From Hyphomicrobiales bacterium (lineage in GTDB: Bacteria; Pseudomonadota; Alphaproteobacteria; Rhizobiales; Methyloligellaceae): a stretch of 64,000 nt of DNA. Location: the NCBI GenBank assembly GCA_021775595.1, contig JAJFHN010000010.1, positions 62,001 through 126,000 on the forward strand. The letters are read 5' to 3'. Of the stretch, positions 39,125-49,858 are shown piece after piece (the first letter of the stretch is position 1; each line of letters begins with the position of its first letter). A program made the position numbers and the translations under genes. The notes under the pieces were generated by a model, which saw only the letters and a program-made list of their open reading frames with translations, was not told the DNA's origin and made no database searches.

Positions 39125-39739
39125 ATGAGCAGATATGTATCAGACATCGCATTTACACCCACAGTTAAGAGTGAGCAGGAAAAACGCGGGTCGCGAAAGG
39201 GCTATCAGACACTGGCCGACAAGCGCGATTGGCAGAACAGCGTCACCGACGAGCTGTCCGCCTATTTGGCCGAGCGCGACAGTTTTTATATCGCAACCAC
39301 CAACAGCGCCGGCCAACCCTATATTCAGCATCGCGGTGGGCCGAAGGGGTTTGTCAAAGTGGTCGACGCGACCACACTGGCGATCGCCGATTTTGCCGGC
39401 AACCGGCAATACATCACACTTGGCAATCTGAGCGACAACGACAAAGTCGCATTGTTCTTCATGGATTATCCAAATAGGCACCGGGTCAAGATGTGGGGCC
39501 GGGCACGCTTTGTCGAAGACGACACGGAATTGCTGAAGAGCTTGACGGATGACGGCTATGAGGGCCGGCCCGAGCGCGCCCTGGTGATGAGCATCGATGC
39601 TTGGGACGTCAATTGTTCGCAGCACATCACGCCGCGATTGGACGGCGAACAAATCGCCCAAGTGAGCGAGAGCCTGATGGCGCGCATCGCCGAACTCGAA
39701 GCCGAAAACGCTGCGCTGAAGGCCGAGCTAGAGAGCTGA
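39125..39739 (+). CDS. Pyridoxamine 5'-phosphate oxidase-family FMN split-barrel protein
   Basis: 204 residues from the second in-frame ATG at 39125. The split barrel is recognisable from FYIATTNSAGQPYIQHRGG and FAGNRQYITLGNLSDNDKVALFFMDYP, where FMN phosphate and ring contacts usually lie. A C-terminal helix, ESLMARIAELEAENAALKAELE, looks like a short coiled coil and may dimerise the protein. Members reduce flavin-linked or small oxidised substrates; the specific role is unknown. Confidence 0.88.
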   Translation: MSRYVSDIAFTPTVKSEQEKRGSRKGYQTLADKRDWQNSVTDELSAYLAERDSFYIATTNSAGQPYIQHRGGPKGFVKVVDATTLAIADFAGNRQYITLGNLSDNDKVALFFMDYPNRHRVKMWGRARFVEDDTELLKSLTDDGYEGRPERALVMSIDAWDVNCSQHITPRLDGEQIAQVSESLMARIAELEAENAALKAELES

Positions 39740-39779
39740 GCGCGGCAACGCCGGCCAGCCTCCCTAACGCCTCGATCAC

Positions 39780-40718
39780 TTATCGCCTCCTTGCCCTGCG
39801 CATTACCGCCGGGGTCGAGCCATAGTGTTTCTTAAAAACGCGGATGAACGCCGCCTCCGAACCGTAGCCCGCGCACTCGGCGACATGCCGAATGCTGGCG
39901 TCGCTTTCGAGCAGCTGACGTCGCGCATGTTGCAAGCGCCATTGCGTCACATATGCCAGCGGCGCCATGCCGATCAGTCTGCGAAACCGTTCAGCGAAAG
40001 CCGTGCGCGACATGCCTGCCTCGCGACCAAGTGACTCGACGGTCCAGCGACCGATCGGATCGGCGTGGATGGCGCTCAGCGCGCGGCCGATTCTAGCATC
40101 GGTTATGCCAGCCAGAGAGCCGCTCGCTTCGCCCGTGCGTTCGACGTGAATTCGGATTGCTTGAATAAAGATGATCTCGGAAAGCCGGTAGACGATGGCG
40201 TCTCCGCCCGGTCTGTCGGATTGCGCTTCTGAGGTTGCGAACTTCATAATGCTTTCAAGCCATGTCTGATTGAGCGTCTCCGATCCCGTCACGTGAATGA
40301 ATGGCGGCAGAGCCTCCAAAAGCGGGTGCGGCGTATTGTCGTCAAACTCGAAATGCCCACACAGCATGGCAGTCGCATCGCCCCCATCGGGACCGCCAAG
40401 CACCAATGCGCCCTCGCCGGCAAAGCCCGTGTCCTTGACGACCTGATCAACGCTCGGCGCCGAGCCCTTGGGTCGATCTGAGAGAATATGCGCAGCCCCG
40501 TGCGGGATCACGATGAGATCGCCTTGACCGAGCCTGGCCGGCGCTTCAACTCCTTCGACGCGCACCCAACACTCGCCACGGGCAACCAAATGAAACCGGG
40601 CGACGTTTTTGTAGCTCGGCACCGCAACGCCCCAGGGAGACGAAAACTCGGTTCGGAAATAGATCGAGCCGCGTAATTTGACGGCTCCCAAAATGTCGCT
40701 CAATGCGTCCTTGGCCAT
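39780..40718 (-). CDS. AraC family regulator with N-terminal cupin
   Basis: 312 residues. The N-terminal cupin-like sensor (RGSIYFRTEFSSPWGVAVPS, LVARGECWVRVEG) belongs to the Cupin_6/AraC_binding type. The C-terminal pair of helix-turn-helices spans about residues 205-305 and ends with the AraC signature GYGSEAAFIRVFKKHYGSTPA. It is divergent from the DUF4383 gene, and the intergenic region carries matching repeats, so it likely regulates itself and that gene. Inducer unknown. Confidence 0.92.
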   Translation of the reverse strand: MAKDALSDILGAVKLRGSIYFRTEFSSPWGVAVPSYKNVARFHLVARGECWVRVEGVEAPARLGQGDLIVIPHGAAHILSDRPKGSAPSVDQVVKDTGFAGEGALVLGGPDGGDATAMLCGHFEFDDNTPHPLLEALPPFIHVTGSETLNQTWLESIMKFATSEAQSDRPGGDAIVYRLSEIIFIQAIRIHVERTGEASGSLAGITDARIGRALSAIHADPIGRWTVESLGREAGMSRTAFAERFRRLIGMAPLAYVTQWRLQHARRQLLESDASIRHVAECAGYGSEAAFIRVFKKHYGSTPAVMRRARRR

Positions 40719-40734
40719 GATTGGATCATGTCCT

Positions 40735-40789
40735 AATTGATAGATCGTCTCAAGAGATAGGACGATCTATCAATTTTCTAGGACGATCT
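40735..40789. promoter_or_regulatory. Repeated operator between araC-type gene and DUF4383 gene
   Basis: A perfect 15-bp inverted repeat lies at 40735-40749 (aattgatagatcgtc) and 40761-40775 (gacgatctatcaatt) with an 11-base spacer. The sequence taggacgatct occurs at 40758 and again at 40779, an exact two-turn (21 bp) direct repeat. Three related half-sites on one helical face fit an AraC-type dimer switch. No factor binding has been shown. Confidence 0.65.
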
Positions 40790-40916
40790 CCCATAGATCA
40801 TTCCATTGCCCCGCCCAATCTAAGGTCTGCGCCCCATGTTGATCGTTTCCGATGAAAGCCGGCAACGGCCTGGATGTCGCGCAAAAAGCAATTCGCATCA
40901 CTCTATGGAGAACATC

Positions 40917-41297
40917 ATGATCACAGCGAGAACTGCAGCCTCAGCCTTTGCCGCGACGTTCGTCGGCGTCGGCATTCTGGGCTTTGTCCCCAACCCGCTC
41001 GTCGCGCCGGACGGTGTATTCGCCGTCAACGCAATTCATAATCTTGTTCACGTCATCACCGGCGCCACGCTCGCAGCCGGCGCGATCTGGCTGGAAAAAC
41101 CAAAAACGACATTGCTGGTCGTCGGTGCTCTCTATGTGGTCGTGGCAATCGCAGGATTTCTAACGAGCGGCAACACGCTGCTTTGGCTCATCCATATCAA
41201 CACCGCAGACCGTTGGCTTCATTTGGCCCTAGCGGCCGTCATTCTGGCGGCTGGCGCTGCGCTGCCTGAAAAGGTTGAAGCTTCGCAGACAGCTTAA
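40917..41297 (+). CDS. DUF4383-like membrane protein
   Basis: 126 residues from the ATG at 40917, chosen because GGAG precedes it by 6 bases. Four hydrophobic helices are visible: AAFAATFVGVGILGFV, LVHVITGATLAAGAIWL, TLLVVGALYVVVAIAGFL and WLHLALAAVILAAGAAL. The loops contain the conserved NAIHNLVHV and HINTADRWLH patterns of the DUF4383 family. Function unknown. It is probably under control of the divergent AraC regulator. Confidence 0.82.
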   Translation: MITARTAASAFAATFVGVGILGFVPNPLVAPDGVFAVNAIHNLVHVITGATLAAGAIWLEKPKTTLLVVGALYVVVAIAGFLTSGNTLLWLIHINTADRWLHLALAAVILAAGAALPEKVEASQTA

Positions 41298-41325
41298 ACG
41301 ACCAGCCAACGTCGGTCGTCGCCGG

Positions 41326-41356
41326 ACCCGCCCAAAAGTTCTGCTTTTGGGCGGGT
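41326..41356. terminator. Bidirectional hairpin terminator candidate
   Basis: A perfect 13-bp stem, acccgcccaaaag with cttttgggcgggt, and a 5-base loop lie between the convergent DUF4383 and aspartate aminotransferase genes. It is strong and positioned for termination on both strands, although no T-run follows outside the stem. Confidence 0.7.
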
Positions 41357-41376
41357 TCTGCCCGTTCCGCTGCGCT

Positions 41377-43747
<2,371 letters not shown>

Positions 43748-44046
43748 AAGCGGGCTCCATTGCACGAACCGCCCCCCAATTCAGCATTTGCTAAGCATAT
43801 TCGACATTCATTGATTTGGGGTTACTTGCCGGTTCTGGCAAGGCGAGGTCAACGCATCGTGAGAAACACCAGGAATCAGGGGCTTTTCCGCACAGATTCT
43901 ATCGTGCCCGCATGACGCCAGCGTAACATTGGGCCGGTATGGCGTTTGGTCCCTCGCCCGCATTCGGCAAAGCGTTAAGCGCGCCTTAATGCGTGCATTC
44001 TTATCCTTGAGCCGCAATTCGCAGACGACGATGGCGCGGTAATTCC

Positions 44047-45282
44047 ATGATCGATTCCATACGCAGCGGCAGTTGGCTGACCGGCGAGCGGGTGTGGGCC
44101 TATACGCTTATTATGGTCGCGCTCACGATGGCGGCGATCGTGATCTGGGTCGCGCTCGCCGACGGACTCATAGACCGCAACGGCAAGCCGCTCGGCACCG
44201 ATTTTTCCAACGTCTGGTCTGCAGGAACGCTGGTGCTCGAGGGCACGCCCGAGGCATCTTACGACCCGGCCAACCATTACGAAGCCCAACGCAAGGCATT
44301 CGGCGGCCGCGACGTTCCATTTTACGGTTGGCATTATCCGCCGATGTTTCTGGGCATGGCCGCTTTGCTGGCCTTGTTCCCCTACGGCTTGGCGCTGGCG
44401 CTCTGGATGACCAGCACGTTGGCCGGCTATCTCGCCGCGATGCGGGCAATCGTCCCGACACAGGCATGCGGCGCCGTCATGCTGGCCGCGCTCGCTTATC
44501 CAGCCGTCTTCGTCAATATCGGACACGGCCAAAATGGCTTTCTGACTGCCGCCCTGCTTGGCGGCGCTCTCGTCCTGCTCGACCGCAAACCCGTTGTGGC
44601 GGGCGTGTTGATTGGCCTGCTTGCTTACAAGCCGCAGTTCGGCGTGCTGATTCCCCTTGTATTGGCGGCAACCGGCCGCTGGCAGAGCTTCGCTGCGGCG
44701 GCCATTACGGTGCTGGCAGCAGCTGGACTTTCGTTCCTCGCCTTCGGCACGGAAACGTGGCTCGCCTTTGGCGAGAGCACGGGCTTCACGCGCGATCATG
44801 TGCTGGAGGCCGGCGGCACCGGCTGGCAGAAAATCCAAAGCGCGTTCGCCGCGGCCCGCAGCTGGGGCGCGCCAACGGGCGTGGCTTATGGACTTCAGGC
44901 TCTCTTCGCGGTTTCAGCGGCGATTAGCCTCACCTGGCTGTGGCGTTCGCACGCGGCCTTCGCGCTGAAAGCAGCTGCATTGGCCGCCGCGAGCCTGCTG
45001 GCAACGCCCTATGTGCTCGATTACGACATGATGGTGCTGGCGGTGGCCCTCGCGTTCTTCGCCGCCCACGGGTTTGAGCGCGGCTTCCTGCCATACGAGA
45101 AAACACTGTTGGCAGCCGTTTGGCTGGCACCGCTTATCGCCCGCTCTGTCGCCGGCGCGACGGGCGTGCCGCTTGGCTTCATCGCTATTGCAATCCTGTT
45201 CATTCTCATCCTGCACCGCGCGGTCAGCGACCTCGCGGCAACGGATGCCTTCACACGGAGAGAGAACCTTGCCCAAGCTTGA
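44047..45282 (+). CDS. GT87-family polyprenyl-linked glycosyltransferase
   Basis: 411 residues, mostly hydrophobic with about ten predicted helices. The catalytic-acid region is PLGTDFSNVWSAGTLV, and the family pattern continues with GWHYPPMFLGMAALLALFPY. GT87/DUF2029 enzymes use polyprenyl-phosphate sugars to modify envelope molecules on the outer face of the inner membrane. It overlaps the GT2 gene by 14 bases and heads the set GT87-GT2-GtrA. The transferred sugar is unknown. Confidence 0.88.
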   Translation: MIDSIRSGSWLTGERVWAYTLIMVALTMAAIVIWVALADGLIDRNGKPLGTDFSNVWSAGTLVLEGTPEASYDPANHYEAQRKAFGGRDVPFYGWHYPPMFLGMAALLALFPYGLALALWMTSTLAGYLAAMRAIVPTQACGAVMLAALAYPAVFVNIGHGQNGFLTAALLGGALVLLDRKPVVAGVLIGLLAYKPQFGVLIPLVLAATGRWQSFAAAAITVLAAAGLSFLAFGTETWLAFGESTGFTRDHVLEAGGTGWQKIQSAFAAARSWGAPTGVAYGLQALFAVSAAISLTWLWRSHAAFALKAAALAAASLLATPYVLDYDMMVLAVALAFFAAHGFERGFLPYEKTLLAAVWLAPLIARSVAGATGVPLGFIAIAILFILILHRAVSDLAATDAFTRRENLAQA

Positions 45283-46258
45283 TCGCGTAGAAGAGGAGCT
45301 CGATGACCTGTTTCCGCAGTCGTCATGGGTGCGCAACAAGTCGATCGCCGTGCTGTTGCCTTGCTACAATGAGGAGGCTGCAATCGCAACGGTCATCGAC
45401 GGCTTTCAGAAGGCGCTGCCGGCAGCCAAGATTTACGTCTACGACAACAATTCGACGGACGCGACGCGCGCCAATGCGGCCAAGGCCGGCGCCATCGTCC
45501 GTTCCGAACCCCATCAGGGCAAGGGCAATGTCGTGCGGCGCATGCTGGCCGACATCGACGCCGACATCTACGTGCTGGCCGACGGCGACGCCACCTACGA
45601 TCCGACCGCGGCCGGCAAATTGATCGACACGCTGGCGTCGAACAATCTGGACATGGTCGTTGGCACGAGAAACGGTGGCGGCGAGGCCTACAGGCGCGGC
45701 CACCAGTTTGGCAACCAACTCTTCAATCGCATCGTGGCGACGTTGTTCGGTCCAGGCTTCAGCGATATTTTGTCGGGCTACCGCGTGCTCTCGCGACGCT
45801 TCGCCAAATCCTTTCCCGTCACGTCCTCGGGATTCGAGATCGAGACGGAACTCTCTGTGCATGCCCTCGATCTGAAGATTGCAACGGCGGAAATCGCGCT
45901 GCCCTATGGCGCCAGGCCCGAAGGCTCAGAGAGCAAGCTCAACACCTATCGCGACGGACTGCGTATCCTGGCGACGATTGCCATGCTCTATAAAGAGCTC
46001 AAGCCGTTCCGTTTTTTCGGCGCAATTGCCGCAGGCTTGATCCTTGTGGCGCTGGCGCTCGGGCTGCCCATTATCCACACCTTCCTGCAAACCGGCCTGG
46101 TGCCGCGCTTGCCCACTGCGGTTCTGGCAAGCGGCATCATGCAACTTGGCTTTTTCAGCTTGGGCTGCGGTTTTGTCGTGGAATCGGTGAGCCAAGGCCG
46201 TCGCGAAGCAAAACGCATGCGCTATTTGGATCTCCAGGCGATCGCCGGAAAATCATAA
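45269..46258 (+). CDS. GT2 glycosyltransferase with C-terminal membrane helices
   Basis: 329 residues from a TTG at 45269 behind GGAGAGAG; an ATG at 45245 is possible. A GT-A domain (LLPCYNEEAAIATVID, VYVLADGDATYDP with the DxD) is followed by DILSGYRVLSRRF and two C-terminal helices (FFGAIAAGLILVALALGLPII, ASGIMQLGFFSLGCGFVVE), as in dolichol-phosphate-sugar synthases and GtrB/ArnC. It should charge undecaprenyl phosphate with a sugar for the upstream GT87 enzyme. Confidence 0.9.
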   Translation: MPKLDRVEEELDDLFPQSSWVRNKSIAVLLPCYNEEAAIATVIDGFQKALPAAKIYVYDNNSTDATRANAAKAGAIVRSEPHQGKGNVVRRMLADIDADIYVLADGDATYDPTAAGKLIDTLASNNLDMVVGTRNGGGEAYRRGHQFGNQLFNRIVATLFGPGFSDILSGYRVLSRRFAKSFPVTSSGFEIETELSVHALDLKIATAEIALPYGARPEGSESKLNTYRDGLRILATIAMLYKELKPFRFFGAIAAGLILVALALGLPIIHTFLQTGLVPRLPTAVLASGIMQLGFFSLGCGFVVESVSQGRREAKRMRYLDLQAIAGKS

Positions 46259-46680
46259 TGCGCGCGGCAGGTCACGCACACGCGGATCTAGCGAGTTTCA
46301 TCCGGTTCTGCGCCGTCGGAGCGATCGGCTTTGCAGTCGATGCGGGCGTGCTGATGGCACTGCTGGCGCTCTACCCCGACGCGCTCATCGGCGCGCGGCT
46401 TGTTTCGATCCTCGTGGCGCTGACGCTGACTTGGGCGCTCAACCGGCGCCATACATTCAGTTCGCGCGACCCAAAATTAATCGCCGAATGGGGCCGCTTC
46501 ACTGGCGTCAACGGCCTGGGCGCAGCACTCAATTTCGCCACTTATTCCGCACTGCTTTACGCCTTTCCAAGCACGCCACCGCTCGCCGCGCTGGCAGCCG
46601 GATCGGCGCTCGCACTCGCTTTCAACTATTTGGGCTCGCGACGGTTCGTCTTTACGGGTGGATCCTCGCGCGCGGCTTAA
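46258..46680 (+). CDS. GtrA-family flippase-like membrane protein
   Basis: 140 residues with four helices. The GtrA signature appears as FIRFCAVGAIGFAVDAGVLMALL, LVALTLTWALNRRHTFSS and the closing FNYLGSRRFVFTGG. GtrA-type proteins are thought to flip polyprenyl-linked sugars. Its ATG overlaps the GT2 stop (TAATG), so all three genes are coupled and form a plausible charge-flip-transfer pathway. Confidence 0.9.
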   Translation: MRAAGHAHADLASFIRFCAVGAIGFAVDAGVLMALLALYPDALIGARLVSILVALTLTWALNRRHTFSSRDPKLIAEWGRFTGVNGLGAALNFATYSALLYAFPSTPPLAALAAGSALALAFNYLGSRRFVFTGGSSRAA

Positions 46681-46809
46681 TCCAACTCATGGGCCGGCAA
46701 AAGGCCAGTCTTCACAATTCCGCCATACATGGGGCGGGCCAGACACAAAATTTGTCCTCGCAGGCCTTATTCCCGGCCCACCAGCGCCTAAAAAGGATGG
46801 TTAGTAACG

Positions 46810-47337
46810 ATGCTTCTTGATGATCCGGCAAACCGAGGCAAGTTAATGAGAGTGTACGGTTCGACAAAACTCTTCCGCGACACCGCGGCTGACTTCGTCA
46901 CCGGTCTTCTTATTTTCTTTGCTGTCTACGGATTGGCCTTAATTGATTCACGCCAAGCATGGCCGGCACCCTCGGGCGCCGATGTCCTGCTGGTCCACCA
47001 CCAATCAAACACTGCGGGACAGCCAACAGGCGCAACCCGTGGATCTACGTCTTTGCAGTCGACAATCGATGGACGTGGCAACAGCGATAAGATCGTAATT
47101 GAAACGTTTCAACGCGCCACACCATCTCTCTCTTCTTCATCTCCAATGAAATCAGCCGGTATGCGGGTTGCTCAGCTGAGCAAATCACGTCCGGCTTATA
47201 CACCGCTTGGAACAACGGCCAATAATCGCATGGGTGCACTTGCGGCTATGGCGCTGTTCTTCGCGGCAATGTGTGCGGTGACGCTGGGATTTTGGCGACA
47301 CATCCGCCGCGCGTACGCCTCCCCGCGGCGGAATTAA
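46810..47337 (+). CDS. Two-helix membrane protein, unknown
   Basis: 175 residues. One hydrophobic segment at about 30-48 (VTGLLIFFAVYGLALI) and one at about 143-163 (GALAAMALFFAAMCAVTLGFW) flank a low-complexity Ser/Thr-rich loop (TPSLSSSSPM). I recognise no family. A GGATGG-like site precedes the ATG. It follows the GtrA gene by about 130 bases and could belong to the same envelope cluster. Confidence 0.5.
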   Translation: MLLDDPANRGKLMRVYGSTKLFRDTAADFVTGLLIFFAVYGLALIDSRQAWPAPSGADVLLVHHQSNTAGQPTGATRGSTSLQSTIDGRGNSDKIVIETFQRATPSLSSSSPMKSAGMRVAQLSKSRPAYTPLGTTANNRMGALAAMALFFAAMCAVTLGFWRHIRRAYASPRRN

Positions 47338-47338
47338 C

Positions 47339-47387
47339 GGGAGGAGGACCCGATGCCGGAACGGGGGCCGGCACAGTTCCTCCTCCC
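47339..47387. ncRNA. Two-tier hairpin with CCTCCTCCC: terminator or small RNA end
   Basis: A perfect 10-bp outer stem (gggaggagga at 47339-47348 with tcctcctccc at 47378-47387) encloses an inner 6-bp stem (tgccgg at 47354 with ccggca at 47368). It starts two bases after the preceding stop and lies between convergent genes. The CCTCCTCCC arm is an anti-Shine-Dalgarno sequence like that of alphaproteobacterial cuckoo/alpha-r14-type small RNAs. It may only be a bidirectional terminator. Confidence 0.5.
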
Positions 47388-47478
47388 ACCTTTCTCCCTG
47401 ATCCACAGACAGACCAAACGCAATGCGGCCGCTTGGCTGCAGTTCGTGGCGACATGACCGGTCTGTCAGACCAGCCGC

Positions 47479-48351
47479 TCACGCCTTGGCGAATTCATCG
47501 CGCCAATTTTGCGGAAGTCGACCCAGGCGTTTCTCCATAGATCGGCTCGTTGCGCTGAGCTGATGGCGCAGATGGTCGCGAAATCCCTCGGGCATTGTCG
47601 CGCGTTGCGAAGGATTGTAGCGGCGCTTCAGGTCGCCTGGCGGCGCCAGCGCATCTTTCACACCGATAAAGCGGCAAATGCGCTCGAGTGCCACTTGGCG
47701 ATCTGCATGGATATCCTCATAAAACTCAACCGCGATCTGGCCGCTATCGAACACGCGCTCGAGGTTCGCCAGCACGCCGGCGTAATCGCCATGCGCCTTG
47801 AATGATGCGGCGTCCGTCACCGTCGTAAACGCTTCAAATGAGAGCGCTCGCGCATCCATTCCAGTTTTCCGGCAGTGATGGAGGACCTGCGACCAGGCGC
47901 GTTCGACTGGATTTCGCACGATATAGAGCAGCCGCGCCTTCGGCGCCAAACGCTTGAGATGGTCGAAGCCCTCACGCCCGATCAGCGCGTATTCGGGCGT
48001 CGCCTCGCCCGCGAAAGCGCGGCCGGCGCGCTCGGCAAACAAGCTGCGATACCAGTCGTCGTCAATCGGGTCTTTCATATAGTCGCGGTACCATTCGCGT
48101 TGAGCGCGGTATTCCCCCCAACGGTGCAGCTGCGTCCAGTGCCGTTGATAGTATTTGCGGCGGCGCGAGCGACGCTTGTTATCGCTTAGGTGTTGGCTCA
48201 ATCCCTGGATGTGATCGAAATAATGGATCTCCTTAACCGGCGTCATGAAGATCTCGGGATGGTTCGCCAAGACACGCGCCAACCACGTCGTCCCTGCTTT
48301 CTGAGCTCCGAGGCAAACGAAAAATCGCTCGATCGTAGCCGCGTCATTCAT
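47479..48351 (-). CDS. PAPS-dependent sulfotransferase
   Basis: 290 residues. The 5'-phosphosulfate loop is FVCLGAQKAGTTWLARVL (about 11-28) and the 3'-phosphate site is YIVRNPVERAWSQVLHH. These are the hallmarks of carbohydrate/heparan-type sulfotransferases. It lies next to a polyprenyl-sugar glycosyltransferase cluster, so an envelope glycan is a reasonable but unproven acceptor. Confidence 0.9.
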   Translation of the reverse strand: MNDAATIERFFVCLGAQKAGTTWLARVLANHPEIFMTPVKEIHYFDHIQGLSQHLSDNKRRSRRRKYYQRHWTQLHRWGEYRAQREWYRDYMKDPIDDDWYRSLFAERAGRAFAGEATPEYALIGREGFDHLKRLAPKARLLYIVRNPVERAWSQVLHHCRKTGMDARALSFEAFTTVTDAASFKAHGDYAGVLANLERVFDSGQIAVEFYEDIHADRQVALERICRFIGVKDALAPPGDLKRRYNPSQRATMPEGFRDHLRHQLSATSRSMEKRLGRLPQNWRDEFAKA

Positions 48352-48453
48352 TGCTGCCGGAGCCCTAAGGTGATCGATTGAGGAGCTTTATGTGAATCCA
48401 TTCGCCATGTTAGGGTCGCGCGTTTCGAATCGTATTGTGAGGCAATATCAAAA

Positions 48454-48639
48454 ATGGGAATTACTCCTCCAACCAAGATGGTTTTTCGGTTGTCGATGGC
48501 GATCTGGATTTTTGCGCTGTTGATGTACTTCGTCAGCATTTTTACCGTTGGATTCCTCGCCACCTGTATGTTCGCATACTGGTTTGCCATGATTGCCTGG
48601 GCAGTCCTTGCAGCAGGCGTCGCTTTCAAAACCGTCTGA
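48454..48639 (+). CDS. Tiny two-helix membrane protein (a)
   Basis: 61 residues with helices at about 12-33 (LSMAIWIFALLMYFVSIFTVGFL) and 40-58 (WFAMIAWAVLAAGVAF). The layout and spacing (PPT at the start, a W-x-A-x-IA stretch, G-x-x-x-K at the end) resemble the 58-residue protein at 49454-49630. A GAGG-like site lies upstream. No family is recognised; it could be spurious, but the similarity between the two supports it. Confidence 0.5.
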   Translation: MGITPPTKMVFRLSMAIWIFALLMYFVSIFTVGFLATCMFAYWFAMIAWAVLAAGVAFKTV

Positions 48640-48717
48640 CAACAATTGGTGGTCGCCCGTTTGCTGGTTCAGCACGGGCGCCCAGCCATTGGCTTGCGAG
48701 CGTTGGCGTCAAACGCC

Positions 48718-49254
48718 TCAGCGGGCCTGCGCGATGCGCTGTTCGAGGCGCGCCAGACCAGCCTCGTAATCAGCGCCGATCCAGCGATCGAACATCAAGC
48801 CAATCCAACGCATCATCGGATTGTTTCCGACATCGGTCGAAAAGCCCCAAGTCACCTTGGTGCCCGCACCCGAGGGTTCGAGCGTGAAATCAGCCTCACC
48901 GCCGCCCTGCCCTTCGAACGACAGCACGACTTTGAGATACTTGTTGGGATCGCTCTCGATGATTTCTTGAGATCCCGTGCCGACCTCGGGATTGTCGCTG
49001 CGCCACGTCATGCGCGCACCAACGCCTTGGGGTGGTCCCTCAAACGTGTAGACGGTCTTGGGATCGCGTGCTGCCCAGGGTGACCACTCGTTGAACTTTC
49101 TATAGTCGTTCAAATAAGGAAACACGTCGGCCTCCGGCGCATTGATCACCCGCGAACGCGCGACTGAAATATTCTGTGGCAACGCGAAACTCACCGCCAC
49201 CAAAACGGCGGCAAGCAAAACGAGACCCAGGCCCAAACGCTTGATCGGATTCAT
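48718..49254 (-). CDS. SRPBCC-family (polyketide cyclase-like) protein
   Basis: 178 residues. A hydrophobic N-terminal segment (GLGLVLLAAVLVAVSFALP) anchors or exports it. The START-like fold begins VARSRVINAPEADVFPYLNDYRKFNEWSPWA and ends with WGFSTDVGNNPMMRWIG and a helix. Such domains bind hydrophobic ligands; no ligand can be named. It is flanked by two tiny membrane-protein genes. Confidence 0.85.
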   Translation of the reverse strand: MNPIKRLGLGLVLLAAVLVAVSFALPQNISVARSRVINAPEADVFPYLNDYRKFNEWSPWAARDPKTVYTFEGPPQGVGARMTWRSDNPEVGTGSQEIIESDPNKYLKVVLSFEGQGGGEADFTLEPSGAGTKVTWGFSTDVGNNPMMRWIGLMFDRWIGADYEAGLARLEQRIAQAR

Positions 49255-49453
49255 TGCCTTTTCCTCTTCAAGTCGAGCTGACGAGCATGCTTGGAAGCGG
49301 GCATGTCAACAGCTGCGGGATTGCTAACGCCCGCTGTCGCTCACATAATGCAACTGGCGCACCGGCGCCACCCCGTATCAGCGTCACAAACCGGTCCCAA
49401 GCGCTGCTGGCGGCACATGTGCCGCCCAGTGGCGAGAAAAAATCCAAGGAGAC

Positions 49454-49630
49454 ATGATCGTGAATCTGAGCGCACCGACGTTCCCAATTTTTGTTATTTC
49501 TCTCGTGCTTTTCCTGCTAGCGGTTATCGGCATGTTCATTCCGCTTCCCTTCGTCTCAGGCAATGCACTGTGGCTTGCGTTGATAGCTTATGTCGTTTTG
49601 CTCGTGGGCAATGTGGCAAAGGGTCTGTAG
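49454..49630 (+). CDS. Tiny two-helix membrane protein (b)
   Basis: 58 residues from the ATG at 49454; the GTG at 49460 (56 residues) fits the AAGGAG site spacing better. Two helices are seen: FVISLVLFLLAVIGMF and LWLALIAYVVLLVG, with FIPLPFVSGNA between. It resembles the small protein at 48454-48639 in length, helix spacing and the terminal G-x-x-x-KG. No family recognised. Confidence 0.55.
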   Translation: MIVNLSAPTFPIFVISLVLFLLAVIGMFIPLPFVSGNALWLALIAYVVLLVGNVAKGL

Positions 49631-49858
49631 CGGAGAGCCAAAGCTCGGCACGACAAATGAGCCGCGCGCGGCCGCCTGGTTTGGCGGCGCGCGGCGCATG
49701 GTTCCGGCGGCGTGGCCTGCGCTCAATCGTTTTCGATGAAGAGAAGCGATAACGCGGAGTTGACCACGCCCCATTTAGTGCTCTGAAGCGTTGTTCGGAC
49801 AACTCGTGCTAAGATATGACGCACAAGTAACCGACGGCTGTTTCCTTTCGAGGTTCGT

